A DNA stretch of 64,000 bases. Source: an uncultured Vibrio sp. Lineage in GTDB: Bacteria > Pseudomonadota > Gammaproteobacteria > Enterobacterales > Vibrionaceae. Each line of letters opens with the position of its first letter. Position 1 is the stretch's first letter. Under the pieces are notes generated by a model. It was given only the letters and a program-made list of their open reading frames with translations. It had not been told where the DNA came from and made no database searches. Shown here in pieces: positions 44,288-53,249 of the stretch. The position numbers and the translations under genes are program-made. The stretch spans positions 36,124 through 100,123 of the forward strand of contig CANNGN010000013.1 of assembly GCA_947504195.1 (NCBI GenBank). Reading direction: 5' to 3'.

Positions 44288-46540
44288 TTAAGTTTCTTCA
44301 TCCACTTCAATCCGAGTCACTCTTTGCAAACCTCGAGGTAGTAACCCACCACGACGTCCACGTTCACCACGGAAGTTATCTAAATCACTCGGCTTAAGTC
44401 CTAACTTACGCTTTCCTGCATAAAGGGTAACGGTAACTCCCTGAGGAATCGTCATTAGATAATTGACAAACTCTTCGCGCTCTTTCGCTTTCGCAGAAGG
44501 AATATTAATAATCTTATTCCCTTTACCTTTGTTCAATTGCGGCAAATCTTTGATAGGGAAGAGAAGCATGCGACCTTGGTTTGTGATTGCCAAAATTTCA
44601 TCCGATTCAAGGTCATTGAGCGGCTGAGGCTCCATGATTAAAGCATTTGCAGGCAGGTTCACCAATGCTTTCCCACTTCGGTTTTTAGATAGAAGATCAA
44701 GGCCCTTACAGATAAATCCATACCCTGCATCCGATCCTACCAACCAAAGTTGATCATCATCCCCCATTACCACTTTACGAATCGTACTACCTTCAGTAAT
44801 ACTCAAACGCCCGGTAATCGGCTCTCCTTGAGAGCGAGCTGAAGGCAATGTATGAGATTCCAGTGAATAACTTCGTCCATCACTACCTAAAAATACCGCT
44901 TGCTGATTACTCTTACCGATAGCATGAGCAAGATACTTATCGCCCGATTTATAGTTTAAATTCGAGCAATCAACATCGTGCCCTTTGGCATGACGAATCC
45001 AACCTTTCTCAGATAAAACTACGGTAATTGGCTCACTTGGTATCAAGTCACGCTCTGTTAAGGCTTTAGCTTCTGCGCGCTCAACCATAGGTGAACGGCG
45101 ATCATCGCCATATTTATCGGCATCGGCTTGAATTTCTTTTTTCAATAACGTGTTTAAACGACGCTCTGAGCCAAGTAATAATTCCAGTTTTTCACGCTCT
45201 TTCTCTAGCTCTTCTTGCTCACCACGAATCTTCATCTCTTCTAATTTAGCGAGATTACGTAAGCGAGTATCAAGAATGGCATCAGCTTGAATATCACTGA
45301 TCCCAAAACGTGCCATTAAAACAGATTTCGGCTCATCTTCCGTGCGAATGATTTCAATGACTTCATCAAGATTTAGATAAGCAACTAACAGACCTTCTAA
45401 AATGTGCAGACGTGCAAGTACTTTATCTAAACGATATTGAATACGACGTCGAACTGTTTCGCGACGAAAAACAATCCACTCGCTCAGTATTTCAACCAAT
45501 CCCTTCACTCGTGGGCGGTTATCCAAACCAATCATGTTTAAATTCACACGATAATTTTTTTCAAGATCCGTTGAGGCAAACAAATGATTCATCAGCATAT
45601 CGCAATCTATGCGATTTGAACGTGGCACAATAACGATTCGAGTCGGGTTTTCATGATCCGATTCATCGCGTAAATCTTCAACCATTGGCAGTTTTTTAGC
45701 CCGCATCTGATTGGCAATTTGCTCAAGCAGCTTTGCGCCAGAGACTTGATGAGGTAGCGCAGAAATAACTATGTCGCTCCCCTCTTTGTGCCAAACAGCA
45801 CGCAGTTTTATGCTGCCACGTCCAGTTCGGTAAATTTTCTCCAACTCAGTCGGCGGAGAAATAATTTCAGCTTCTGTAGGATAATCAGGTGCTTTAACGT
45901 GTTCCATGATCTCTGGAAGAGACGATTTGGGTTTATCAATTAAATGGATAGTCGCAGCGGCAACTTCACGGACATTGTGAGGAGGAATATCCGTCGCCAT
46001 ACCAACCGCAATACCGGTCACACCATTAAGTAAAATATGCGGCAAGCGAGCGGGTAACATTTGCGGCTCTCGCATCGTGCCATCAAAGTTGGGTTGCCAT
46101 TCAATCGTCCCCTGCCCTAACTCACCCAATAATACTTCGGCAAATTTAGACAATTTCGCTTCGGTATAACGCATCGCAGCAAACGATTTGGGATCATCAG
46201 GTGCACCCCAGTTGCCTTGACCATCAACCAATGGATAACGGTACGAAAATGGTTGTGCCATTAAGACCATCGCTTCATAACAAGCAGCATCACCGTGAGG
46301 ATGGTATTTACCTAACACATCACCAACGGTCCGTGCTGACTTTTTATATTTTGAGGCTGCGGAAAGGCCCAGCTCAGACATCGCATAAATAATTCGACGC
46401 TGAACAGGTTTAAGCCCATCACCAATGTATGGCAAGGCACGATCCATGATGACATACATGGAATAATTCAAGTAAGCTTCTTCAGTAAACTTACGTAGCG
46501 GCAGTTGTTCTACACCGTCAAAGTTCATCTCTGTCGACAT
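44288..46540 (-). CDS. parC: DNA topoisomerase IV subunit A
   Basis: Cleaves and rejoins DNA to decatenate daughter chromosomes. The catalytic Tyr is in AAMRYTEAKLS (about residue 120), the quinolone region holds HPHGDAACYEAM with Ser replaced around YKKSARTVGDVLGKYHPHGD as usual, and C-terminal beta-pinwheel blades follow. 750 aa. It lies 4 bases after parE, forming a parE-parC pair. Confidence 0.97.
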   Translation of the reverse strand: MSTEMNFDGVEQLPLRKFTEEAYLNYSMYVIMDRALPYIGDGLKPVQRRIIYAMSELGLSAASKYKKSARTVGDVLGKYHPHGDAACYEAMVLMAQPFSYRYPLVDGQGNWGAPDDPKSFAAMRYTEAKLSKFAEVLLGELGQGTIEWQPNFDGTMREPQMLPARLPHILLNGVTGIAVGMATDIPPHNVREVAAATIHLIDKPKSSLPEIMEHVKAPDYPTEAEIISPPTELEKIYRTGRGSIKLRAVWHKEGSDIVISALPHQVSGAKLLEQIANQMRAKKLPMVEDLRDESDHENPTRIVIVPRSNRIDCDMLMNHLFASTDLEKNYRVNLNMIGLDNRPRVKGLVEILSEWIVFRRETVRRRIQYRLDKVLARLHILEGLLVAYLNLDEVIEIIRTEDEPKSVLMARFGISDIQADAILDTRLRNLAKLEEMKIRGEQEELEKEREKLELLLGSERRLNTLLKKEIQADADKYGDDRRSPMVERAEAKALTERDLIPSEPITVVLSEKGWIRHAKGHDVDCSNLNYKSGDKYLAHAIGKSNQQAVFLGSDGRSYSLESHTLPSARSQGEPITGRLSITEGSTIRKVVMGDDDQLWLVGSDAGYGFICKGLDLLSKNRSGKALVNLPANALIMEPQPLNDLESDEILAITNQGRMLLFPIKDLPQLNKGKGNKIINIPSAKAKEREEFVNYLMTIPQGVTVTLYAGKRKLGLKPSDLDNFRGERGRRGGLLPRGLQRVTRIEVDEET

Positions 46541-46544
46541 CTAT

Positions 46545-48425
46545 TTATACCTCTGCCATATCGCCATAATGTTGAAGCCAATTACGTCGGTCATCCGCAC
46601 GTTTTTTACCTAGCAACATATCCATCATCTCATCGGTTGCTTCTGTATCATCGATCGTCAATTGCACCAACCGACGAGTGTTTGGATCCATCGTCGTTTC
46701 TCTTAGCTGCAACGGGTTCATCTCACCCAGTCCTTTAAACCGTTGTACATTGATTTTGGCTTTTTTCTTACTCAGGCGTTCTAGTACACCGTCTTTTTCT
46801 TCATCATCGAGTGCGTAAAATACTTCTTTTCCACAATCGATTCGATACAAAGGTGGCATTGCAACGTACACATGCCCAGCATTAACCAGCGCTTTAAAAT
46901 GTTTTACAAATAGAGCACATAAAAGCGTCGCAATATGAAGTCCATCGGAATCGGCATCCGCTAGGATACAGACTTTACCGTAGCGTAACCCTTCCAACTC
47001 ATCGGTATCAGGGTCAATGCCTAACGCAATCGAAATATTATGAACCTCTTGAGACGCTAACACTTCATCAGCAGCCACTTCCCACGTATTTAGAATCTTC
47101 CCGCGGAGAGGCATAATCGCTTGGAACTCACGGTCGCGAGCTTGCTTCGCGCTTCCTCCCGCAGAATCCCCTTCCACTAAGAACAATTCAGTGCGAGATA
47201 AATCCTGTACCGTACAATCGGTCAATTTCCCAGGAAGGGCTGGGCCTGATGCAATCTTTTTACGAACAACCTTCTTGCTTGCTCGCATCCGGCGATGAGC
47301 ATTAGAAATACATAACTCAGCCAGTAGTTCGGCTAATTGAGGTTTTTCATTTAACCATAAGCTGAAAGAGTCTTTTACCACACCAGAAACAAAAGCGGCG
47401 GTTTGACGAGAAGATAGACGCTCTTTAGTTTGCCCTGCAAATTGTGGATCTTGCATTTTGATTGATAAGACGTAAGAACAGCGATCAAAGACATCCTCAC
47501 CCGTTAGCTTAACACCACGTGGTAATAGATTTCTAAATTCACAAAACTCACGCATTGCATCAAGCAACCCTTGGCGTAAACCATTGACATGTGTACCACC
47601 TTGAGCTGTTGGAATGAGGTTGACGTAACTTTCGGTGATCATATCACCGCCATCTGGTTGCCAAATCAATGCCCATGTTGCAGCTTCAGTTTCAGCAACG
47701 AACTCTCCAGTAAACGGTTCTTCTGGAAGTAAGGTGTAACCTTTTACGCCTTCCGCAAGATAATCTTTAAGACCATCTTCATAAAACCAGCGATAGTATT
47801 TTTTATTTACCTTGTCTTGAAAGGTAATCTCTAGACCAGGACACAGCACCGCTTTTGCTCGCAAGTTATTTATTAAGCGAGACACTGAAAAGTTAGGTGA
47901 ATCGAAATAGCTGACATCAGGCCAAAAATGAACGCTTGTGCCATGATTACGACGTCCACACGTCCCAGTTACGGCTAACTCTGACACTTTGTTACCATGC
48001 TCAAATGCAATTTCATACACCTGACCATCACGTCGTACGGTCACATCAACTCGTTTTGACAACGCATTAACAACCGAGATACCGACACCATGCAAACCAC
48101 CAGAGAATTGATAGTTTTTATTCGAAAACTTACCACCAGCATGCAGTTTACAAAAAATCAATTCGACCCCAGAGATTTTCTCTTCTGGGTGAATATCAAC
48201 GGGCATACCTCGACCATCATCAATAACTTCGAGCGATTGATCGGCATGAAGAATGACTTGCACTTTAGAGGCATGTCCTGCCAATGCTTCATCGACACTA
48301 TTATCGATAACTTCTTGCCCTAAATGGTTAGGACGCACAGTATCGGTATACATTCCAGGGCGACGGCGCACTGGCTCTAAACCATTCAGTACCTCAATGG
48401 CACCAGCATTATATTGTTCTGTCAT
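46545..48425 (-). CDS. parE: DNA topoisomerase IV subunit B
   Basis: ATPase subunit of topoisomerase IV. GHKL ATP site: VIDNSVDEALAG, DDGRGMPV and GGLHGVGISVVNALS. TOPRIM domain: EGDSAGGSAKQARDREFQAIMPLRGKILN (split), then DADSDG. 626 aa. About 217 bases separate it from yqiA upstream, enough for its own promoter. Confidence 0.97.
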   Translation of the reverse strand: MTEQYNAGAIEVLNGLEPVRRRPGMYTDTVRPNHLGQEVIDNSVDEALAGHASKVQVILHADQSLEVIDDGRGMPVDIHPEEKISGVELIFCKLHAGGKFSNKNYQFSGGLHGVGISVVNALSKRVDVTVRRDGQVYEIAFEHGNKVSELAVTGTCGRRNHGTSVHFWPDVSYFDSPNFSVSRLINNLRAKAVLCPGLEITFQDKVNKKYYRWFYEDGLKDYLAEGVKGYTLLPEEPFTGEFVAETEAATWALIWQPDGGDMITESYVNLIPTAQGGTHVNGLRQGLLDAMREFCEFRNLLPRGVKLTGEDVFDRCSYVLSIKMQDPQFAGQTKERLSSRQTAAFVSGVVKDSFSLWLNEKPQLAELLAELCISNAHRRMRASKKVVRKKIASGPALPGKLTDCTVQDLSRTELFLVEGDSAGGSAKQARDREFQAIMPLRGKILNTWEVAADEVLASQEVHNISIALGIDPDTDELEGLRYGKVCILADADSDGLHIATLLCALFVKHFKALVNAGHVYVAMPPLYRIDCGKEVFYALDDEEKDGVLERLSKKKAKINVQRFKGLGEMNPLQLRETTMDPNTRRLVQLTIDDTEATDEMMDMLLGKKRADDRRNWLQHYGDMAEV

Positions 48426-48642
48426 ATTTTGGAGTGCTTATATCAATCAAAAAACGATAAAAACCATGAATCCATAGTAGCAAAATCCAACTGTTAAAAC
48501 ACATGTCGATTTATTGAAAACTCTACTAGTGACTGGATTTGACGGCAAATAAATAAGAAGAGCAGATTTTCTAAGTCGTTGAATCATGATAAATAACGAC
48601 AAAAAAATCATATATAATATTGTGACTTAATACAAAAATGAG

Positions 48643-49230
48643 CTAGAGCTCAAGAAATTGAACTATTCTCTCAGCGTACTGCTCAAATCCAATAAAGCTA
48701 TGATCACCGCCTTCTTCTATTGTCTGCTTAGCTTGGCTAAACTTTTCAACTGCTTGACGATAGTCTAGCACCTCATCCCCCATTTGCTGCATTAACCAAA
48801 ATTGTTTGGGATTAATAATGGTTTCAATATCAAGAGCTTTAAGTTGAGCAACATGTTTACTTTCCAACCAGTACTCTTCCTTGGTATAGATATTCTGTTG
48901 CTTACCAAGATAATCCACTAACAACTCATACGGTTTTACTGCCGGATTCACGACCACAGCGCGACAACCATACTTAGCGTTAAGCCATGTTGACATATAC
49001 CCACCAAGAGAACTGCCAACTAAACCGATTGTATAATCTTGAATATAGTCATCGATAATAGAAGTCAGAGATTGAGCAACTTGGTCTGGGTAATTGGGTA
49101 AATTGGGAATTACGACCTTAATATCTGGTCGATTTGTTGCGCAATATTGCTTCATGGCCTGTGCTTTAAAAGATTCTGAAGAGCTATTAAAGCCATGGAT
49201 ATAGAGCAGTAATGAAGGTTTTGAACTCAC
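48643..49230 (-). CDS. yqiA: Alpha/beta-hydrolase fold esterase YqiA
   Basis: Small esterase of the UPF0227/YqiA family: LLYIHGFNSSSESFKAQ, nucleophile in GLVGSSLGGYMSTWL, NPAVKPYELL and the catalytic His in EGGDHSFIGF. The frame is open to 49332 inside cpdA, but similarity starts at SSKPSLLLYIHG, and a GTG at 49230, five bases after the cpdA stop, gives 195 aa, close to E. coli YqiA (193 aa). Physiological substrate unknown. Part of nudF-yqiB-cpdA-yqiA. Confidence 0.87.
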   Translation of the reverse strand: MSSKPSLLLYIHGFNSSSESFKAQAMKQYCATNRPDIKVVIPNLPNYPDQVAQSLTSIIDDYIQDYTIGLVGSSLGGYMSTWLNAKYGCRAVVVNPAVKPYELLVDYLGKQQNIYTKEEYWLESKHVAQLKALDIETIINPKQFWLMQQMGDEVLDYRQAVEKFSQAKQTIEEGGDHSFIGFEQYAERIVQFLEL

Positions 49231-49234
49231 GAGG

Positions 49235-50056
49235 TTAGTACCCCGTGGAAGTGAAATCAGGCAAAAATAGCCCGTTATCGAGGCGCTTAACTTGAGTTGC
49301 AATAGAACCATCGGAATACAATTCAATTTCACGCCAACCAGGAGAAGTGCTATCTAACGCAAACTCATCATGATTCGGTTTGAATTGAATACATGTTGAT
49401 GGTGTGGTTAATACCTCTACGCCTTGATATTGATTTTGGCTATCTTGATGAACGTGACCACATGCAACGACTCGAACATTTGAATGACGCCCGACTACTT
49501 CCCAAAAACGTTCACGTTCTCGTAAGCAGTGCATATCAAGCCATGCACTTCCAACAGGGAGAGAATTATGATGTAAAAGTACTAAGGCATGCCTTTCCGG
49601 ATATTGAGTTAGTTTATCGTCCAACAACAATAATTGTTCATCACTCAACTTACCATATGGGACACTACTTACTTGGGAGTCGAGACTAATAACCTGCCAA
49701 TACTCTCCTAACAATACATTACTTGCCTGAGTCACACACTTGTTGGGTAACACTGCATTCATATTAGGTTGGTAGTCATGATTTCCTGGTAACCAAAAAC
49801 AAGGGCGATCTAATAAAGAGATGCCCTCAACAAAACGGAGATAAGACGCTTCACTGTGATCTTGAGATATATCACCAGTCGCGAGAATCGCATCAAAGTC
49901 AAATGCCTGAGACTTAACTGAGTTAACAACGGCTAGGAAGCTTTCTGATGTATTCACACTCAACAAACAACCGCTATCAACCCCAAATAAATGAGGGTCG
50001 GTAATCTGTACTACTCTAGCAATGTCAGATTGCTTAACAGAAAGCGATACGTCCAA
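49235..50056 (-). CDS. cpdA: 3',5'-cyclic-AMP phosphodiesterase CpdA
   Basis: Hydrolyses cAMP and so moderates CRP signalling. Metallophosphoesterase motifs in order: DPHLFG, GDISQDHS, GNHDY, LLHHNS and GHVHQD. 273 aa. It lies between yqiB and yqiA with 16- and 4-base gaps. Confidence 0.95.
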   Translation of the reverse strand: MDVSLSVKQSDIARVVQITDPHLFGVDSGCLLSVNTSESFLAVVNSVKSQAFDFDAILATGDISQDHSEASYLRFVEGISLLDRPCFWLPGNHDYQPNMNAVLPNKCVTQASNVLLGEYWQVISLDSQVSSVPYGKLSDEQLLLLDDKLTQYPERHALVLLHHNSLPVGSAWLDMHCLRERERFWEVVGRHSNVRVVACGHVHQDSQNQYQGVEVLTTPSTCIQFKPNHDEFALDSTSPGWREIELYSDGSIATQVKRLDNGLFLPDFTSTGY

Positions 50057-50072
50057 AATTCATAAACCTAAA

Positions 50073-50525
50073 TCAATTACTCTTACCAATATTAATCGGG
50101 GCCCGACTAATACCATGTTTTAAACAAAAAGTGAGCCAATCACCTAAAAATCGATTAATTTGTGCTTTTTCATCTTTTTGTGCCATTTTAGAGTTTGGAT
50201 AATCATAACGAGCTTGTACTCGACTGATCAACTCTGTTTCGAAAACTTCCGCGACTCGTGCATCGTGATATAACCTGACAGACATCGTCGGTAATGGAAA
50301 TACGGATAAATCATCACTTTGACACACCTTCACTAAAGTTGTGTACTTTGTGACCTCAGTCACTTTTAACTGATACTGTAGCGAAGCAGCTTGGTAGCAC
50401 CGAACATCATCGACTTGTGGCCTCGAAGGTAACAGTGCATTTAATTTGGCATAATTTTTTTCATATACTCGCATCAAGTCTTGAAAATCAACATGATACG
50501 TATTTTGAAATGTTACTTGAGCCAT
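50073..50525 (-). CDS. yqiB: DUF1249 protein YqiB
   Basis: Conserved gammaproteobacterial protein of unknown function, recognised by the DUF1249 pattern (YEKNYAKLNALLP, CYQAASLQYQLKVTEVTKYTT, and LNRFLGDWL-like near the C terminus). ATG 50525, behind AAAGG and overlapping the nudF 3' end by 13 bases, gives 150 aa; the longer start at 50561 lies deeper in nudF and is rejected. Same operon order as in E. coli. Confidence 0.88.
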   Translation of the reverse strand: MAQVTFQNTYHVDFQDLMRVYEKNYAKLNALLPSRPQVDDVRCYQAASLQYQLKVTEVTKYTTLVKVCQSDDLSVFPLPTMSVRLYHDARVAEVFETELISRVQARYDYPNSKMAQKDEKAQINRFLGDWLTFCLKHGISRAPINIGKSN

Positions 50526-51145
50526 TTTGCCTTTAACTCTTTTTGATTTATCTCTAACCATTGTAGAGCAATAATCGATGCACCGTTTTCTATCGTACCA
50601 TCTTTCACTAATTGATATGCATCTTCACGACTTAGAACCATTACTTTAATATCTTCGTCTTCTTCAAGCAATCCATGAATGCCTTGTGCACTCGATGCAT
50701 CAACTTCTCCAACAAAAATATCCACGACTTCATCACATCCACCCGAGGAAGGATAAAAAGCGGTAATCGGTTCTATACGACCAACATCAACACCCGCTTC
50801 TTCAACGGCTTCACGCCGCACCAGTTCTTCTGCACTTTCTGCTTCTTTATCGACAACTCCGGCGACGATTTCTATTTGCCATGGATTCGCGTGCTCCAAA
50901 GATCCAGCACGAATCTGTTCAATTAATACAACTTGATCGGTAATAGGATCATACGGTAATAGTGCCGCAGCTCGCCCACGAACAAACAATTCTCGTTGAA
51001 CAACTCGGCTTTCACCACCTTCATAACGCTTATGAACAAAGTGATATTTAATCATTTTAAAAAAGCCTTGAAAAAGCAGCTCTTTTTTTACTATTTTAAC
51101 ATCCTGAGAGGTAAACTCTCTCCATTGCTTCTTTATATGACGCAT
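50513..51145 (-). CDS. nudF: ADP-ribose pyrophosphatase NudF
   Basis: Nudix hydrolase splitting ADP-ribose to AMP and ribose phosphate. The REAVEEAG core of the Nudix box is intact, but the spacing between its first Gly and first Glu is one residue longer than the usual Gx5E (GVVDKEAE). Domain-specific blocks GEVDASSAQGIHGL and GASIIALQWLE support NudF. ATG 51145 behind GAGGTTGAT is preferred over 51157, giving 210 aa. First gene of the unit ending at parC, divergent from tolC. Confidence 0.92.
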   Translation of the reverse strand: MRHIKKQWREFTSQDVKIVKKELLFQGFFKMIKYHFVHKRYEGGESRVVQRELFVRGRAAALLPYDPITDQVVLIEQIRAGSLEHANPWQIEIVAGVVDKEAESAEELVRREAVEEAGVDVGRIEPITAFYPSSGGCDEVVDIFVGEVDASSAQGIHGLLEEDEDIKVMVLSREDAYQLVKDGTIENGASIIALQWLEINQKELKAKWLK

Positions 51146-51365
51146 TATCAACCTCATTTTTGTCAGGCTCTAGTTAATCATGGTTATCACGCCTAACCAA
51201 GAACCTTGCCAAAATTTTTATGCAAATAGTAGTAATTCTCTAATAAATGCGTCAGAATTTTAACTATACAACTGGGCAACTAAATAATTTAGTGTAAACT
51301 AATACAACGTATTCGTTTACACTGACCGCTCTCCCATTTTAGATTTACGGTAGGAATTAAGACCA

Positions 51366-52673
51366 ATGAAAAGAATTCTCCCTCTAATCATCGCGACAAC
51401 CCTTGGTGGGATGTCCTCTTCAGCTTGGTCTGAAAACCTGACGGAAATTTATGAGCAAGCTAAACAAAATAATCCTCAACTCCTCAGTGCGGAAGCACAA
51501 CGAGATGCGGCATATGAGGCAATAAACTCAGCTAAAGGGGTATCGCTACCTCAAGTTAACCTTTCTGGTGGATACAATATTGTACGCAGTGACTACGACG
51601 GCGCAAACAGTAGCCAATTGTCGGTGGGAGTTGGCGTATCACAAGAACTATTTCAGCGCTCTAGCTGGATCTCTCTGGATATTACGGAAAAAATAGCTCG
51701 TCAAGCGGATTCTCAGTACGCCATGATGCAACAAGATCTAATTGTCAGAGTATCTCAAGCCTATTTTAATGTACTTCGAGCAAAAGACAGTTTGGCGTTC
51801 ATACGTTCAGAAAAAGCCTCCGTCGCTCGTCAGTTAGAACAAACCAAGCAACGTTTTGATGTCGGACTTTCTGCTATTACTGATGTTCATGAGGCTCAAG
51901 CTCAATATGACAGCGTTTTAGCTGATGAAGTACTAGGTGAGAACTCACTGACGAACAGCTTCGAAGAATTGCGTGAAATCACAGGCAAAGGCTATGACTC
52001 ACTTGATGCCCTCGATACATCGCGCTTTTCAGCATCAAAACAAGAACAAACACCAGACGAACTAGTTCAACAAGCACAAGAAAAAAACCTATCGCTTCTC
52101 TCGGCTCGTATTGGGCTAGATCTTGCGAAGGATAAAATTAAATTAGCGAGCTCTGGCTCTCTTCCTAGTTTAACGCTAGATGGCGGTTTCAATCATATTC
52201 GTGAATTCGACTCTGACAATAGCTATTATGACTATTACGATCCTATTAATAGTCTGAGTATCGGACTCAATTTTTCTATGCCGCTGTATACTGGTGGGCA
52301 AGTTAACTCAGATACTAAGCAAGCAGAATATGGTTATATTCAAGCAGGAGAAAATTTAGAAGCAACGTATCGCTCTGTTACTAAAAACGTTCGAGCAAAC
52401 AACAACAATATCAATGCTTCAATTGGCGCGATTCGAGCCTACCGCCAAACAGTAGTGTCAGCACGTTCTGCCTTAGAAGCAACTCGAGCAGGCTTTGATG
52501 TTGGAACTCGAACGATTGTAGACGTACTTGACGCAACTCGTCGTGTATTTAATGCCAATAGTAATCTTTCAAATGCTCGATACGACTACATTCTAAGTGT
52601 ATTGCAATTACGCCAATCCGTTGGAACGCTTAGTGAACAAGATGTGTCTGATATTAATGCAGGATTAAAATAA
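51366..52673 (+). CDS. tolC: Outer-membrane efflux channel TolC
   Basis: Trimeric outer-membrane duct for multidrug efflux pumps and type I secretion. Signal peptide ends near SSAWS (residue 22). Two internal OEP repeats follow, with NVLRAKDSLAF ... RFDVGLSAITDVHEAQAQYD in the first and the matching RAGFDVGTRTIVDVLDATRRVFNANSNLSNARYDYI in the second (each quoted in part). 435 aa, no long C-terminal extension. It is monocistronic with a terminator at 52699-52726 and divergent from nudF, as in E. coli. Confidence 0.96.
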   Translation: MKRILPLIIATTLGGMSSSAWSENLTEIYEQAKQNNPQLLSAEAQRDAAYEAINSAKGVSLPQVNLSGGYNIVRSDYDGANSSQLSVGVGVSQELFQRSSWISLDITEKIARQADSQYAMMQQDLIVRVSQAYFNVLRAKDSLAFIRSEKASVARQLEQTKQRFDVGLSAITDVHEAQAQYDSVLADEVLGENSLTNSFEELREITGKGYDSLDALDTSRFSASKQEQTPDELVQQAQEKNLSLLSARIGLDLAKDKIKLASSGSLPSLTLDGGFNHIREFDSDNSYYDYYDPINSLSIGLNFSMPLYTGGQVNSDTKQAEYGYIQAGENLEATYRSVTKNVRANNNNINASIGAIRAYRQTVVSARSALEATRAGFDVGTRTIVDVLDATRRVFNANSNLSNARYDYILSVLQLRQSVGTLSEQDVSDINAGLK

Positions 52674-52698
52674 CCAATTTCGCACACTATCTATACAT

Positions 52699-52726
52699 AA
52701 AGAGCCAGCAATATGCTGGCTCTTTA
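52699..52726. terminator. Bidirectional terminator between tolC and ilvH
   Basis: Perfect 12-base stem AAAGAGCCAGCA / TGCTGGCTCTTT with an ATA loop between convergent genes. Confidence 0.9.
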
Positions 52727-52754
52727 TTATCAATATATATTGTCGTTGCAATAG

Positions 52755-53249
52755 CTATACTTTCAACGCTCGTTCTCGACGTGACATTCCTACCACACCA
52801 CTACGAGCGATTTCGATAACGTCGGTAATGTCTCCCATTGCAGTAACAAAAGCATCTAACTTCTCTGTCGGCCCCGTCATCTGAACCGTATACTGTGATG
52901 ATGTAATATCTACGATCTGTCCACGGAAAATATCTGCTGTTCGCTGGACTTCAGCTCGAATATTCCCCGTCGCTTTGACTTTAACTAACATCAATTCGCG
53001 TTCAATATAATCACTCTCAGAGACTTCTTGAACTTTTAAAACATCGATCAATTTATGCAGTTGTTTTTGGATTTGCTCTAACTGCATCTCATTGGTTTCT
53101 GTCGTGATGTTTAGGCGAGATAACGTAGCATCATCAGTCGGTGATACATTTAATGTTTCAATGTTAAAGCCACGCTGAGAAAACAAACCAACTACGCGAG
53201 AAAGTGCACCAGGCTGGTTTTCTAGTAATAGTGAAATCAAATGTCTCAT
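52755..53249 (-). CDS. ilvH: Acetolactate synthase III small (regulatory) subunit
   Basis: Valine-sensing ACT-domain subunit of acetolactate synthase: RHLISLLLENQPGALSRVVGLFSQRGFNIETL at the N terminus (split) and a C-terminal domain with VDITSSQYTVQMTGPTEKLDAF. ATG 53249 overlaps the ilvI stop (TAATG) and has GGAGAGAACC before it, giving 164 aa, essentially the E. coli length; the longer frame to 53276 is rejected. Confidence 0.97.
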   Translation of the reverse strand: MRHLISLLLENQPGALSRVVGLFSQRGFNIETLNVSPTDDATLSRLNITTETNEMQLEQIQKQLHKLIDVLKVQEVSESDYIERELMLVKVKATGNIRAEVQRTADIFRGQIVDITSSQYTVQMTGPTEKLDAFVTAMGDITDVIEIARSGVVGMSRRERALKV

